From: Phalacrocorax aristotelis
Taxonomy: Eukaryota > Chordata > Aves > Suliformes > Phalacrocoracidae
Assembly: GCF_949628215.1 (NCBI RefSeq)
Contig: NC_134282.1
Coordinates: 10,786,223-10,850,222, forward strand
DNA length: 64,000 bases
Direction of reading: 5' to 3'
Below, one piece after another: positions 1 through 11,592 of the stretch. Below the pieces are notes generated by a model. The model was not told where the DNA came from and made no database searches. It worked only from the letters and a program-made list of their open reading frames with translations. The stretch's first letter is position 1, and every line of letters begins with the position of its first letter. Both the position numbers and the translations under genes were made by a program.

Positions 1-221
1 TTTTTCATTTGAAAACGTGTTCCTTTATAAAAAAGTGTAATGAACTACTTGAGCCAAACAATTTATTTCAAAAGGACAGACTTTCCTAGTAGAAATATAT
101 GTATTTTTTTCTCTAATCTCTTTTTTAAAAACTAAAATGCTTGAAGTGTTTACTAGTATCTGAAGATACCCGTTTGAAATTTTTGACTTCTAGTGCGAAA
201 GGAAGCTATAAATTCAAAGTG

Positions 222-303
222 GAGCCTGGTCTACTCATCTTTAAGCAGGAGGTTGGATTAGGTGACCTCCTGAGGTCTCTTCCAACCTGAAATTTCCTGT
301 GAA
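222..303 (+). repeat. CR1 LINE 3' tail fragment
   Basis: A short, worn copy of the CR1 3' end. The segment holds a GGTTGGATTAGGTGACCTCC block followed by GGTCTCTTCCAACCTGAA, the layout that ends avian CR1 elements just before the ATTCTATG-type terminal repeats; the terminal repeat is degraded to TTCCTGTGAAC. It lies in TM4SF4 intron 2 in the opposite orientation to the gene. The left edge is approximate. Confidence 0.7.
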
Positions 304-728
304 CCTAGTGAGATACTCACAGGCCATTGCATGGGTCTGCAATGAGCTGGGAATTAGTGCCCAACTGTCAGAATAATTTTTGAACTGCCAACAAAAAATG
401 GCTGAAGGGAGAACTGTTATGCTCTGCAAAGCAAAGTGCTGATCTTTCAGAAATTAGTTTCAATTACGATAGCAACTCTAAGTATCTTGCTATAGCAGAA
501 CACAACAAGGCAGTACGGTTATGGTACCTGTGGCACAACATCAAAGGCATAATACAATTTTTACAGCCTGCTATTTCTACTTTCCAGCACTCAGACAAAT
601 GGTAGGGCTTGTGTCCTACACTCTGGACAGCATCTGTCTAGTCTCTCAATGACTGTGAGCAGAAGATATATATATTGTGTCAGTAACAATTTAGCTTTTA
701 CTTTTTTGCCATGTTTCCTCTCACTTAC

Positions 729-818
729 CGCAAACCTCTTTCCACAGCTCTCATTACCACAGCATCCACAGCAATCATTATTCTTAAGGCCCAAAAATAC
801 CAAGGCAGGAAAGATCAT
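729..818 (-). CDS. TM4SF4: TM4SF4 coding exon 2
   Basis: 30 codons after an acceptor TAG at 821-819, beginning MIFPALVF and ending CGKRFA; the donor GTAAGTGA starts at 728. The length (90 bp) and both phases equal exon 2 of TM4SF1 and TM4SF18 in this window. Confidence 0.95.
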
Positions 819-1254
819 CTACCAATAACAGAAATACAGTTTGAATTGGGATGAATTCAAGTTACATTTGCTTTTAAATATAATAGTTCTATGTCTTTTT
901 TTTTCTTATCACTAAATTACTTATGGCAAAGCTGTTGGATGATTTGTAACGTACTTGTTTATCAAATACAAATTTGCAGTGTTGGAACCTGCATTTGAGG
1001 TACTGAGGAAATTCAGCAATGCAAAGTCATGGTGTGGGTGGGAGGGGGAAAGGTAGGAATGTCTGAATTTATATACTCACCAATACACCAGATCCCAGGA
1101 TCCCTCCAAAGTACCAAACTTCGTCTGTAATGTATAGATTGTTGTCAATCACTTTTCCTCCAGGGAAAAACAACAAAATGTTAGCGAGGGTGCATAGCAC
1201 AGCCAGGGGAATAAGAGTGGTTCCCAGGCACTTAGCACAACCTCCCGTGCACAT
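729..1254 (-). CDS. TM4SF4: TM4SF4 (L6-family four-span membrane protein), 5' part only
   Basis: Two coding exons are seen: exon 1 at 1254-1081 and exon 2 at 818-729, joined over a 262-bp GT-AG intron in phase 0. They encode the first 88 of about 200 expected residues. Residues 1-58 begin [11 protein letters not shown], run into a first membrane span (about 10-30, ending [10 protein letters not shown]) and an external loop with DEVWYFGG; residues 59-88 give the second span and the L6-family cytosolic cysteine block [18 protein letters not shown]. Sequence and order match vertebrate TM4SF4 (il-TMP), known from liver, gut and pancreas and linked to growth control of epithelial and endocrine cells. 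The ATG has A at -3. Exons 3-5 must lie left of the window: bases 1-728 show only intron with a CR1 fragment. The gene is divergent from TM4SF1. Confidence 0.95.
1081..1254 (-). CDS. TM4SF4: TM4SF4 coding exon 1
   Basis: 58 codons from the ATG at 1254, ending GSGVL. The donor is GTGAGTAT starting at 1080. Encodes the N-terminus, first membrane span and start of the first outer loop. Confidence 0.95.
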
Positions 1255-1322
1255 GCTTTTTTAAAGAAATGGCAAACACAATTAAAGGCAGAGGAAAAAT
1301 CTCTCAGACGTTCTTGGAACTG

Positions 1323-1329
1323 TTTTATA
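1323..1329 (-). promoter_or_regulatory. TM4SF4: TATA box, preferred TM4SF4 promoter candidate
   Basis: TATAAAA on the minus strand, about 70 bp upstream of the TM4SF4 ATG. A start about 25-30 bp downstream would give a 5'UTR near 45 nt without an upstream ATG. It is the closer match of two TATA-like sites. Confidence 0.5.
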
Positions 1330-1450
1330 AAAAGGAGGTTCTCAGTGTGCTTTACAAAATCCAGTTTCTGCTGTGCCTTTGGAGGAGATGAGCCTGTAGA
1401 ATGCTCCCTTCAGAGATGGTGCTGCAGTCGATCAGAAATGCAGTGTGCTC

Positions 1451-1460
1451 ATTATTTATA
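1451..1460 (-). promoter_or_regulatory. TM4SF4: Alternative TATA-like site upstream of TM4SF4
   Basis: TATAAATAAT on the minus strand, about 200 bp upstream of the ATG. Use of this site would give a 5'UTR near 170 nt, still without an upstream ATG. It could be the true promoter or chance AT-richness. Confidence 0.3.
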
Positions 1461-1547
1461 CGTTCTTGCAGCCGTGATGTCAATTTTCTAAACATTCGTA
1501 AATGAAATTACATTCAGTGCAGCCTCTCTCTCATTTCACTATGACAA

Positions 1548-1572
1548 CCAATAACCTCTGTTAATATTTTAC
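1548..1572. promoter_or_regulatory. CCAAT plus HNF1-like motif upstream of TM4SF4
   Basis: CCAAT at 1548-1552 (inverted relative to the gene) is followed by GTTAATATTTTAC at 1560-1572, which fits the HNF1 palindrome at 10 of 12 defined positions. TM4SF4 is a liver and intestine gene, so an HNF1 input is reasonable, but this is inferred from motif and position only. Confidence 0.3.
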
Positions 1573-4209
1573 TAATGTGGATGAGAGACTTCATTATCTG
1601 GGCTTAGGTCATGGGTAGATATCCTTCTTAGTCCTGGATCATCGTTTTTACAACACACGGTTCTCTTCACGCTACCAAATACTTCTTTGAAAACACTGAC
1701 ATGAAAACATATAACGAATTGGCTGATGTTAATAACAGCTGTGTGCAATGGAAAAGTTCTGGTGAGTTTTCTTTTCTTTGGGAAAGCTGAGCTAGTCATT
1801 TGTTATTTTGAAGCACTCGGACAATTTATAGATTTGCACTAAGTATTGAATTATTATGGAGGCAGTGTTTTGCAGCTGGTGTCTCTGAATAGAGGCGAAC
1901 GAGCAAAAAAGTTTCAGTGGACTTGCTCCTTACGTTGTGTCATTTTGTGTTCTCTAAGGATAATGTGTTCCCTCAAAGCCCAGCATTTTATCTGCACTCA
2001 GGCGAAATTTCCACTTAAACTTATGCTGCATGTGGCAGACAGACTCCTGAGCTCAAGCAGAACCTCAGTGGCTTAGCATGCAACATTTTGTTCAAACAAG
2101 CATCTCTTTTAAGGCAGGCTCTGCACTCTTTAACAGATACTGGATACCTTCCCTTTCATATTTGGACTTGGTATATTGTCCTGTAGAACTTCGGTTAGGA
2201 TGATTTTCAAACCAATCTTCATTCCTAGCAAATAGTGGTAGTTGCAGTTCCATTGCCATCCCTGTGTGGAGATGAGAATCCCATGTATTTAGAGATAGAA
2301 AACAGTTTCCACTTTGCTCAGAGGGTAAAGCTCACGAAATTTTAATTCAAATTTGAAATAAGCCTTCTTTTAAAGATGTTTGAGGCTTTGTTTTGATCCA
2401 CATAGTGGAACCCTGCTGAATCTTTAAAGACAGGCGGCCCAGAAACATCTAAAATTTTACCTTGTACAACCACAAAATCCCATGAGGTACATAATATTTA
2501 ACTCTCCAAAGCTGTCTTGAACTGTTCAGAGCCATGGCTTCAGGTTAAGTGGCAATTGAATAAGCTGGTTTTCGCAGCCACAATCCTTATAGAAAAGACA
2601 CAGCTGAAAGCAAGCTAAGTCACTGTTCACCTGGACTAACTCCCTGATCTGGTTCATCACAAGCCATCCCGACAATTGTGCGGATACAGGAAACTTTCAG
2701 AGCAGGGACAGGGATGTCTCGAGCCATCAGTGACGCTGAAGAAATGTATTTGGAACCAGAACCTGGGCCTGTCAGCTTCAGGCTTCTTTGCAGAAACAGG
2801 AGGATATGTTTTTAGGCATATGTCTTTTTAAGGGGACAGTAGTAATACTAGAAATCCTATTTAAGTATATATGTAATTCTTGTAGTTGTGAGGTGCAACT
2901 GGAAGGGTTGGCAGCTTGTGAAAGGGCTATCAAATGCCTTTTTCCTGACGGTACCAGTAGGATTGAACACAGCCAAGTATTGTCTCTGGCAAATAGTGTG
3001 TTTGGGGTTCTGCTGTAAAATACACATAAAACTTAAAGAAAATTCGTTACTACTAATTTAGGTGTGGCACTTAATACAGCCCGTTTGTTTTCAATAGCTA
3101 AATTCTGTCTAACTTCAGGCAGAAAGGATTGCAGTCTTGTTTTTTTGATTAAAAAAATAAACTATGAAACCCATTTTCATGTCAGTCTTAATACTAGATT
3201 TCTGAGCTTCATGTTTACTTCAGGGACCCACTCTCAGACTAAGAAAAATATCACAGTATGTTTTAATCACTGCAGGTAAAAGATCAGTTCACTTATTTAC
3301 TATGCACTCACTCAGCCTTGGGTGCAGCAATTTCTACAAAGACATCTTACTTTTTTCTGAAGTGTTCTTCTCCATATACTAGGAACCAACCGGACAAATG
3401 CTAAAGGCTGTCAGGTTCTTTGACAGGTTGATTGATAATCACGTCTTTCTGATATGTTGTCTCTTGCTTTAATTAAAATAAGTATTTGCATAGGTCAAGG
3501 GAAGCTGGAAATACTCACTGAAAGTTTTTATTATTGAGAATTTATAAAACTCCCAATACCAGTCACTAAAACAGATTTTTAATGACTTGGGGAGTAAAAA
3601 TGGTGCTTCATTTATGGAAGGACAACTACAGAAAAATAACACTGTGATTCAGATGCTTGTGCAATACATGCCAACTTCTCTGTTAATGAGTTTCTCTGGG
3701 GCATGTCTCAGAACAAGACTGCAAGAAAAGATTATGTTGTGAGAAACAACAAAAAAAAAGTAAATCTGACTGAGGTAAAAATTGTGTAAAGGCAAAGGAA
3801 CTCACTTATTTTTCTGTGATGATACTGAATTTTTCAAATGAGCCCCAGATGCTTACAGAAAAAATAGAGGATGAAATGCAAGTGGGGCTGCCCAGCAATG
3901 TTGTTGATGTCCCCAAATTATCTCTGGTTGGAGATATTGGGTAAATGAGATTTATCCACCAAAATGGTAAGTAGAGCTAAATAAAATAAATCTGTCTCAC
4001 CATTTACCTTTATCTGACCTTGTCTGGGTATGAATACTTAAAGAACAGTATTTTGATGTAATCTGTGAATGATTTAAGATGGATGGAAGTAGGCATGCTT
4101 GGCCCAAAGTATCAAGCTATCAAGACTGAGTGAAAATATGGGTAATGGATTGGGGTTATTTGGCTTCTAATACCAGGAAACCATGCTCTACAACAGTATG
4201 ATAGCTATA
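1573..4209. other. Intergenic, TM4SF4 upstream flank
   Basis: No gene, RNA or recognisable repeat seen. The open frames here are short, lack family resemblance and have no paired splice sites. Confidence 0.6.
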
Positions 4210-4803
4210 TGCGGTGGTTTAACCTGGCAGGCAGCTAAACACCACACAGCCGTTTGCTCACTCCCCTTCCCGCAGTGGGATGGGGGAGAGAACCAGAAAA
4301 AAAAAAATAAAATTTATGGGTTGAGATAAAGACAGCTTAATAGGACAGAAAAGGAAGGGAAAATAATAATAACAATAATGATAATAATGATAATGGTGAT
4401 AATAATAATGGTGATGATAATAATGATGACAATGATGATGACAAAAGAATATACAAAGTAAGTGATTCAATTGCTCGCCACCTGCCGACTGATGCCCAGC
4501 CATTCCTGAGCAGTAGTTGCTGCCCCCTGGCCAACTCCCCCCAGTTTATGTACTAAGCATGATGCCATATGGTATGGAATATCCCTTTGGCCAGTTGGGG
4601 TCAGCTGTCCCGGCTGTGCCGCCTCCCAGCTTCTCACTGGCAGAGCATGAGAAGCTGAAAAGTCCTTGACTAGTGTAAGCACTACTTAGCAACAACTAAA
4701 ACATCAGTGTGTTATCAACATCATTCTCATACTAAGCCCAAAACACAGCACTGTACCAGCTACTAGGAAGAAAATTAACTCTATCCCAGCCAAAACCAGG
4801 ACA
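4210..4803 (-). mobile_element. Solo LTR of an avian endogenous retrovirus (ERVL-like)
   Basis: A 594-bp segment with TG...CA ends. Read on the minus strand it begins TGTCCTGGTTTTGGCTGGG, contains a TATA-like GTACATAAACTGG (4553-4541) and a long ATT/ATC-rich microsatellite, and ends GGTTAAACCACCGCA. I recognise this layout from LTRs common in neoavian genomes; ERVL membership is from memory. The flanks are CTATA (4205-4209) and GTATA (4804-4808), a 5-bp target duplication with one mismatch. There is no internal retroviral region and no second LTR nearby, so it is a solo LTR left by recombination. Open frames inside it are non-coding by-products of the repeat. Confidence 0.85.
4361..4442. repeat. 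AAT/GAT-type microsatellite inside the LTR
   Basis: Imperfect trinucleotide array of AAT, GAT and GGT units. It is an internal part of this LTR family rather than an independent locus, and is likely to vary in length between individuals. Confidence 0.85.
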
Positions 4804-7800
4804 GTATATTTAGCTTCTCTTCCTGTTTTGTACTCTGTAGAAGACTGCGTCTGTATTCTGGAAAACCAGCTGAAAAGCTACAGGGTAGTCAGTAAATACA
4901 CTGCCAGTCTTGTTTGGCCTCAATATCTAAGAAAATCATAGTGACGCTAGTAAGCAGTTACTTAGAAAGTTTATACTCCGCATGACTTGTGAGCCTCTTC
5001 TTGAAGGTTAGTAATATTGCAACATCACTCAGTGTCACTATTACTGATTCTGTTCTCTGATAACTGTGAAAACCATTATGATAAGGTGAAAGTATCAGTA
5101 TTGCTTAGAAGATACAGAAACTGAGGGTGGGACACTGAACAGGAAAAAAGGACACATCTAAACTAGACATGAGCATTTGGAGGTTATACCCCCCTTTTAC
5201 CTGGTTTGGGGGTTTTAATTCTTAAATTACAAAACACCAGCAAAAATCTGAAGATGCTGAAAAAGCCTGGGAAGTTGGACAATATTTGTAAAAATAAGTG
5301 AATCACCAGGTGGTGACTACAGTAAGTCTTAGAATCACTAGAATCACATAATGCTGAAATCAGCTCTTTGTCCTTTTAAAAGAGAGTGGGGAAAAACAGT
5401 AATGGGGGCAAGTCCATCTCTTCCACCCAAGCTTGTCTAGAACCACAGTACTGACTGCAGTGAAAATAGGTCAGGTTCACATCACATTCCACATCAGAAT
5501 ACATCAGATCCATATTTCAGTCCTATTCAGCTTATTACACACAGTTAAGATGGTCCAATTATAAAAACACAAAGCAAAAACCCAAACAAACCAAACTCTC
5601 CAAAACTGCTCTTAGGGAATTCTTTCATATAGGTAGGAATTTATTCACTCTAGTAGGCAGCATGTCCTTTTGTTTTATGATCTGCCTGCTGTACACTGAC
5701 TTTGTACAGTGACATTGCACTTTGGCATGAAAGACCTTTTAGGAATCACATACAACAACGAGAGGTGAACATTTTATCTTTCATTTAGCTACACACTTAG
5801 GACGTGTCTGTGCCATTCATTCAGCTACGGCACACAGAGTTTTCCAGGTGAAAGTTTTTGTGTCTGACTGGTGTTTGCAGATGTATAAAATTTGCCATTA
5901 AGCTCAGTTCAGTGGCACTACCTCTCCTTTGGCATTCTGCCTCTAACAAGAACCTGCATCAAAGGTCTTGCAGGAGGCAACCTTCTGTTGGATTAATACA
6001 TACTAGTGGATAAAGACAGGTGGGTTTTGGGGGTGGTTTTTTTCGGTTATTAACTGGTTGATAAGTAATTGGTTGAGAAGTTAATTCTGTTACAGTTACA
6101 TATTCATAGTCCAAATTCTTCTTACACATCGTGAGATGGTTCTGTAATTGAAACAGTAGATAAACCAGCTGATACAAAGATGAGACATTATAGACCGATA
6201 AAGATACACATCCACAAATCTGAAAAAGTTCTTGGATTGCAGCAGAATGAGAAACACCAGTCTATTGACATTAGGCATGTAGAAACAAAGGTGGAATAAA
6301 TTAGCCTGTTTAACACGAGCTTGAGAGCTTTAGCCAGCAGCATACAGGGAACTGTACCCTGTGTAGTACACATACAGCAGAGACAGAACTACAGTGATAT
6401 GACTTACATGCAAACAAGTAATAGCAAGGTTACCATGGAGCGCCTCTTGTATTGTATGAGTAACCAAACCAAAAAGTCCTGAAGAAACCTAGCTTTTATC
6501 CCATTCCTTATCCTGCCACAGCCTCTGCCATTTTTCTTTTCACTTTTTTTCCAGTTCTGCGAGGAAGCTCCATCATCCAAGTGACATACAAATAAAATGT
6601 CATTCCTTTAAATCCTGGGTGAAAGAAACAGTAGTAAGAGTTATGACCAGTATTGAAGGAAAAGATGGAAATATCACCCTCTCCACCTGTCATACACCTT
6701 CTCTCTCACTAGTGTAAAATGTTAATGACAATAAAAGCAAATTCTAAACTGCAGTTCTGAGTGATCCACCTGACCACTGTAAAATGAGATTAGCAGGCCT
6801 GTTAGTAATGTGGAAGGGGATCTGGTTCACAGCTTGTTTAGTGCTGGAGGTGCCATGGGCAGAATGTTATCCTTCACCATTGCTGTATGAACCATGTGTC
6901 CCATCTTTCAAAAAAGAGTGAATGACTGAATGTGTGGTGTGATTCACATCAGCACCAGGAGTTCCTGTGGCGCGAGGAAGCTAAGAACTTAATTAAACAT
7001 CTCCCCTTCCCCTAAGAGTACCAGAAGTCCCTGGGATGATGGCAGAGACTCTTTTTAGTTTATCTTTTGTCTGGCAGACTAGTCTGTAGAGATGACTTGA
7101 CAGAGATCAGAAATCTATAGACTTTTTCTAATGGTCTATGCCACAGAATATATGTTTCTCCATATTCGGTATTAAAAGGTTGATTTTGTATTTATTTTGT
7201 GATTTCTGGAAACTCTGCTACATGGTGCAAGACTGTTTGCACGAAGGACTGAATTAGAAATGCTCTAATTTTTAATAGCCCTCTTCACTGAAACATTAAG
7301 TCATATGATGAAGATGAATCAAAACCTGAGTGTATCTTCCATAGATCGTATTTTGAAATTATGGTATATGCCACATTTCAGGATAGTGCACACAATTTTT
7401 TGTTTAAAAGGAGGACGTTTCACATCATGTATGCTTTAGCCCATTCAATAAAGGATAGCAAGAAAGGATCATCACCACTGCCAAAATAATCGTATGCATT
7501 CTTTTGTGTATTAAGAAGACCAGAGGATGGTTCCTTTGTGAGGACCACTCCTAGGAACAAACATGTCTGTAGTGCTGAGCGGACTCATGATTCCTAAGAA
7601 AATCACACTACTTTACCTGTAAAAAGAGCTTTATTCAGGTATTCGGTAAGACAAATTTTGAGTGGCTTCTCAAGTTTGCATATAGTGCAACATGAATGAA
7701 GGCCACAGGTTCTCGGTGTGAATAACAGATCTAGCAGAGGGGCCTGGACAATGACAGTCATTGTTCCCAGTGGACTGGAAGATCGCTGTCAAGCACAATG

Positions 7801-9319
7801 CATTCAGTGCTCTTGGCACAGACAATTTTAGGAGAGGCTTGTAACTGATGATTCATTGAACAGTTTCTGGGAGTTGTTCTGTATTTGTTTTTTTTGTTGT
7901 GTCATTGTAATTCCTCTCTTAGCCATTTTGCTAGCAGTAGCGGAGGCTGTGAACAACATAAGCTGTTTGGTATACATTCTTCACCTGATATGCTAAATAA
8001 ACTTTCACGACATTCCCAGTGGATAGAGAGCATCTGTAATTTGCCTCCCAGTTAGAGCATAGTGACTCAGTAACAGGTTTAGGGGAAATATTTGCTGTAG
8101 CTGGAACATAAATCTTACTTCTTTTTTTTTTCCCCCTTCCCTGTCACACTAGAATGTGGCTTTTTTGCGGTTGTGAATCCTGGCTTGCAGTAAGGGGAAA
8201 AGGTTTAAATTGTATTGCATCCGGCACCCTGCCATCATGACTTACTGCAGGTGGCTCAAAGGCAGATGCTTCTACCAGATTCTAGACAGGCTTTCAAGCT
8301 GAGCTTCACAACATTCCTGTTCTTTCCCTCTTAAATCACTCACCAACATTGTCAGTACCACAGAAGACTAGCCAGACTCCTCTGTTCAACTATATTCTTA
8401 TTTATGCATGGCCTTTTTAAACTCCTACCAACCTTTATGTGAGGGTTTAAGGTACACTTGTCAGCAGGGATGGTGTAAGGGGAAGTGGCATCCAGCTTGA
8501 GCTGGAAAACAAAACTCAGATTGACTCAAGTCTTTTTCCAGGGAAAAAACGAGTGACTTGCACCCCCAGTTCCTCTCAGAGGGGTTCTTCCCTTCCGTTC
8601 CACCCCACATTTTCCAAATCTGGCCGTCTATCTGGGAGAAGGACTAGCGAGCCCATTGTCAAGCATTAGCCACAACTGTTTGTCCTGGAATAAACACTTG
8701 GTTGTGGAGCCTCTGAGGGCTGGTAACTGGGGTGGAGCTGGTCTTTGAATGTTGTGTCATCCTGCCCTGTTCAACAGTGTTTTCCTAGCAACTGGGAAGG
8801 CACTCCTTTCCGCATGCTATGAGAGGGTGTTTCCCCCTCTCCTCACCTCCGAAGTCATGCACAGCCCATGCTGGGCAAAGAAAGGTGAAATGACATATTT
8901 TTCTATGGAAAAGTAATAGGAATGGAAGGAGACTCAGTTCCGGTAGTTTCAGGAGGGTGTAAGCAGAGATGATACCTTATCAGTTCTTTGTCTGGTTTCT
9001 TAAAACACAGACAGGCAATGATCTGCAAACTACGTGGAGACTGAGAAATTACAGGAACAGATAATTCGATAGATATAAAGGATAAATACAAATACATGCC
9101 CTGTGGCTATATATAAACCTGCAGAGTGCATGGTAGCTGGTAGATGTAAATGGGAAAGTTCAATAATCTAAAACAGAACCAGATGTAGCATAGGTGGCAG
9201 CCTGAAAAGTATAGTAAATTATCCTGGCTGCAGCACACACCAGTTAACCATCCTTTTCTCAGTACCCTGGGCTAGCACCCTGAGATACCACCAGTACTAT
9301 TAGCACAAGAAGTTCCTTT

Positions 9320-9335
9320 TTGTTGTTGTTGTTGC
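9320..9335. repeat. (TTG)5 microsatellite
   Basis: Short run of TTG units within intergenic DNA. Confidence 0.8.
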
Positions 9336-11551
9336 CATGTATCTCTTGCTAATGTTGGTAATCAGATTGTGATTTTGTTCAAATAGATGAAGATGGCTTA
9401 ACATGTATTTTGATGTGTCTGTTCTTTTTTAATTGTAGATTGGCGTGTCTCGATCAGTTCTTGTGTCAATGACTGAACTCATTAGGCAGTTACAACTCAA
9501 GGTCATGACTTCTCACTTTTGTGATTTGTGTAGCTGCTTCCATATTCTAAATGTACTTTGGATATCTGGAGCTTTACAATAGCAGAGCTGAAACCAGGTC
9601 TGTCAAGCCTCTGCTGCTGCAAGTAGATTTGTGTGTATGTGTGTTTACATATATTTTATAGATATATGGTGACACGCTGACCTCAAGCAAGAAATACAGA
9701 AGAAAGTTCCTGCATAAAGTCACTCTAAACACACTTAACATGGTGTTGTATTTCCTTTTGTGTTGTGCCCTTCCATTGAGGACCGGAGCGAGGCTGGTCA
9801 AGTGTGGACCAAGTTTTTTTTCTTTGGAGAGAGAACAAAGAAGAATGAGCTGAAAAATGCCTCAATTCACATTACCCCAATCTTCATTGCAGTGAAGGAT
9901 CACATTAGTACAAGCTCTTCTTTGGGGAACACAGGAAAGCCCCCCACCCCGTCCTGATACCAGTGTAATGAACCCAGGTAGATGTACAGAGTGGACAGAC
10001 CGACTCCTCTTCGCCAGTGATTCAGATGACCAACTCCTTCACTGTGAAACGCATGGATATGGAATGCATAACGGTGAGATGCTACAAAAGTGAGGCTGCA
10101 TAAGCAGGGCTGCATATGGGCAAAGTAAAAGCCATCATCACACCCTTATCCACAGCTTTGACACAGGAGAAATTAATTCCCCTTTCTATGGAGAGACTTC
10201 TCCATCAAACGTGGGGGCAAGCTGTGTGGTGAGGCATGTGAAAGCAGAGAAGGGAAAAATGTCTAGGAGAAAACTCGGTATCATGGGCTTCCCTGTGACG
10301 GTGTTTTGCTATCCCAGCCCCAGCTGCCAGACTTCTCCTGGGCTCTGAGGACAGACCGGTAACATGCACAGATACCCTTGTATCTTATTTGGCCTTTGTT
10401 GTCTTCCTGACATTTCTCTTCAGATAAGAGTGCGTGACAGATGCAGCTCAGCCTAGGGGGTATTTTAAGTTGCACATTGGTATAGTTGTGAATACAGAAA
10501 GGCAAAGTATGCTAATGAAGGGAATTTAAAAGAATTGGGCTGGAAGGCATGTTAGAACTAAAACGAGCCTGGATTCGTTGTCCTGTGTGGGCAGTTCTGC
10601 TATCAATAGTCAGGATTTAGATATGATTTCAGATTCCAAGACAGATTAAATTAATTAGGTCCTACACGGAGTATCTACTAGAGGTAGATAATTGCCAGCT
10701 TAGAGTAGGAGATTCCTCTACCTCTATTGAGAATGGAAATAGGTCAGATGAAGAACCCTGAATTTTAATGTCCTATTCCAAGTAAAGTTTTTATTCCATG
10801 ACATCAATCTGATATCTCATAGCCTAGTTCTCTCTTATAGAGAAAAATATTTGAAAATAAATTCTGATTTCCACTGGTGTCAAACATATGTTTAAGTTAC
10901 TGACATTGTCATTTAAAGTGAAATTACACAGAAATTTATGTTACTAATTGGACTTTTACAGCGTTACTGTAACTCAACTTTATACTTCTTTGCCGGTTTA
11001 CTGTTCTGTAATATGTTCTGTTACTTTCCATTTTACCCGCCCCACTGCCCATTCACCAACTTCCCCCAAAATTCCCTTTTCTATGTGGAACATCTTCTGT
11101 TAAGGGGTTAATAATCCCATTCCTTCATTCTCCTCAAGGCATACTCTAACCATGGGGCCAAAAGTAACTGTCGACCAGTAGCAAATAGGTGTGTGGCCCC
11201 TAAGAAATCTCTGATGCTCTTCTGACTTATATTACTTAAGTAAGTAAAAAAAATGTAACTATGTGTATGTAATGCCTCTTTTTACTACTGTTATATTGGC
11301 GAGTCTTGTGATATTTATTTTTGTTCCTTTGCAGAACAGGTGTTTTGTTATGTATTAATCAAAACTGCTTTTTTGTAAACCAGAATACCTGTAGCAGAAA
11401 ACAAAGAAACTTCAATACTGCTGCAGGCCATCTAAGCACCACTGAAATACTTTTAATAATTAGTACTAAGAACTAAAATTCCACCTGAGATATTTTCCAA
11501 AACGGGAGAGCAAAGGAACTGTTTCCTTTAGGGTTACTTGTTAAGTATTTC

Positions 11552-11554
<3 letters not shown>

Positions 11555-11588
<34 letters not shown>
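11555..11588. repeat. (GT)17 dinucleotide microsatellite
   Basis: 34 bp of uninterrupted GT. It creates a spurious His-Thr open frame on the minus strand, which is not a gene. Confidence 0.95.

Positions 11589-11592
<4 letters not shown>

Noticed and set aside
4258-4682. His/Tyr- or Ser/Leu-rich minus-strand frames
   Set aside because: Translation of the trinucleotide array and non-coding parts of the solo LTR.
5331-5450. Possible very old CR1 3' end in reverse
   Set aside because: AGAATCACTAGAATCACA resembles the CR1 terminal repeat, but the following bases match the CR1 3' region too poorly to be sure.
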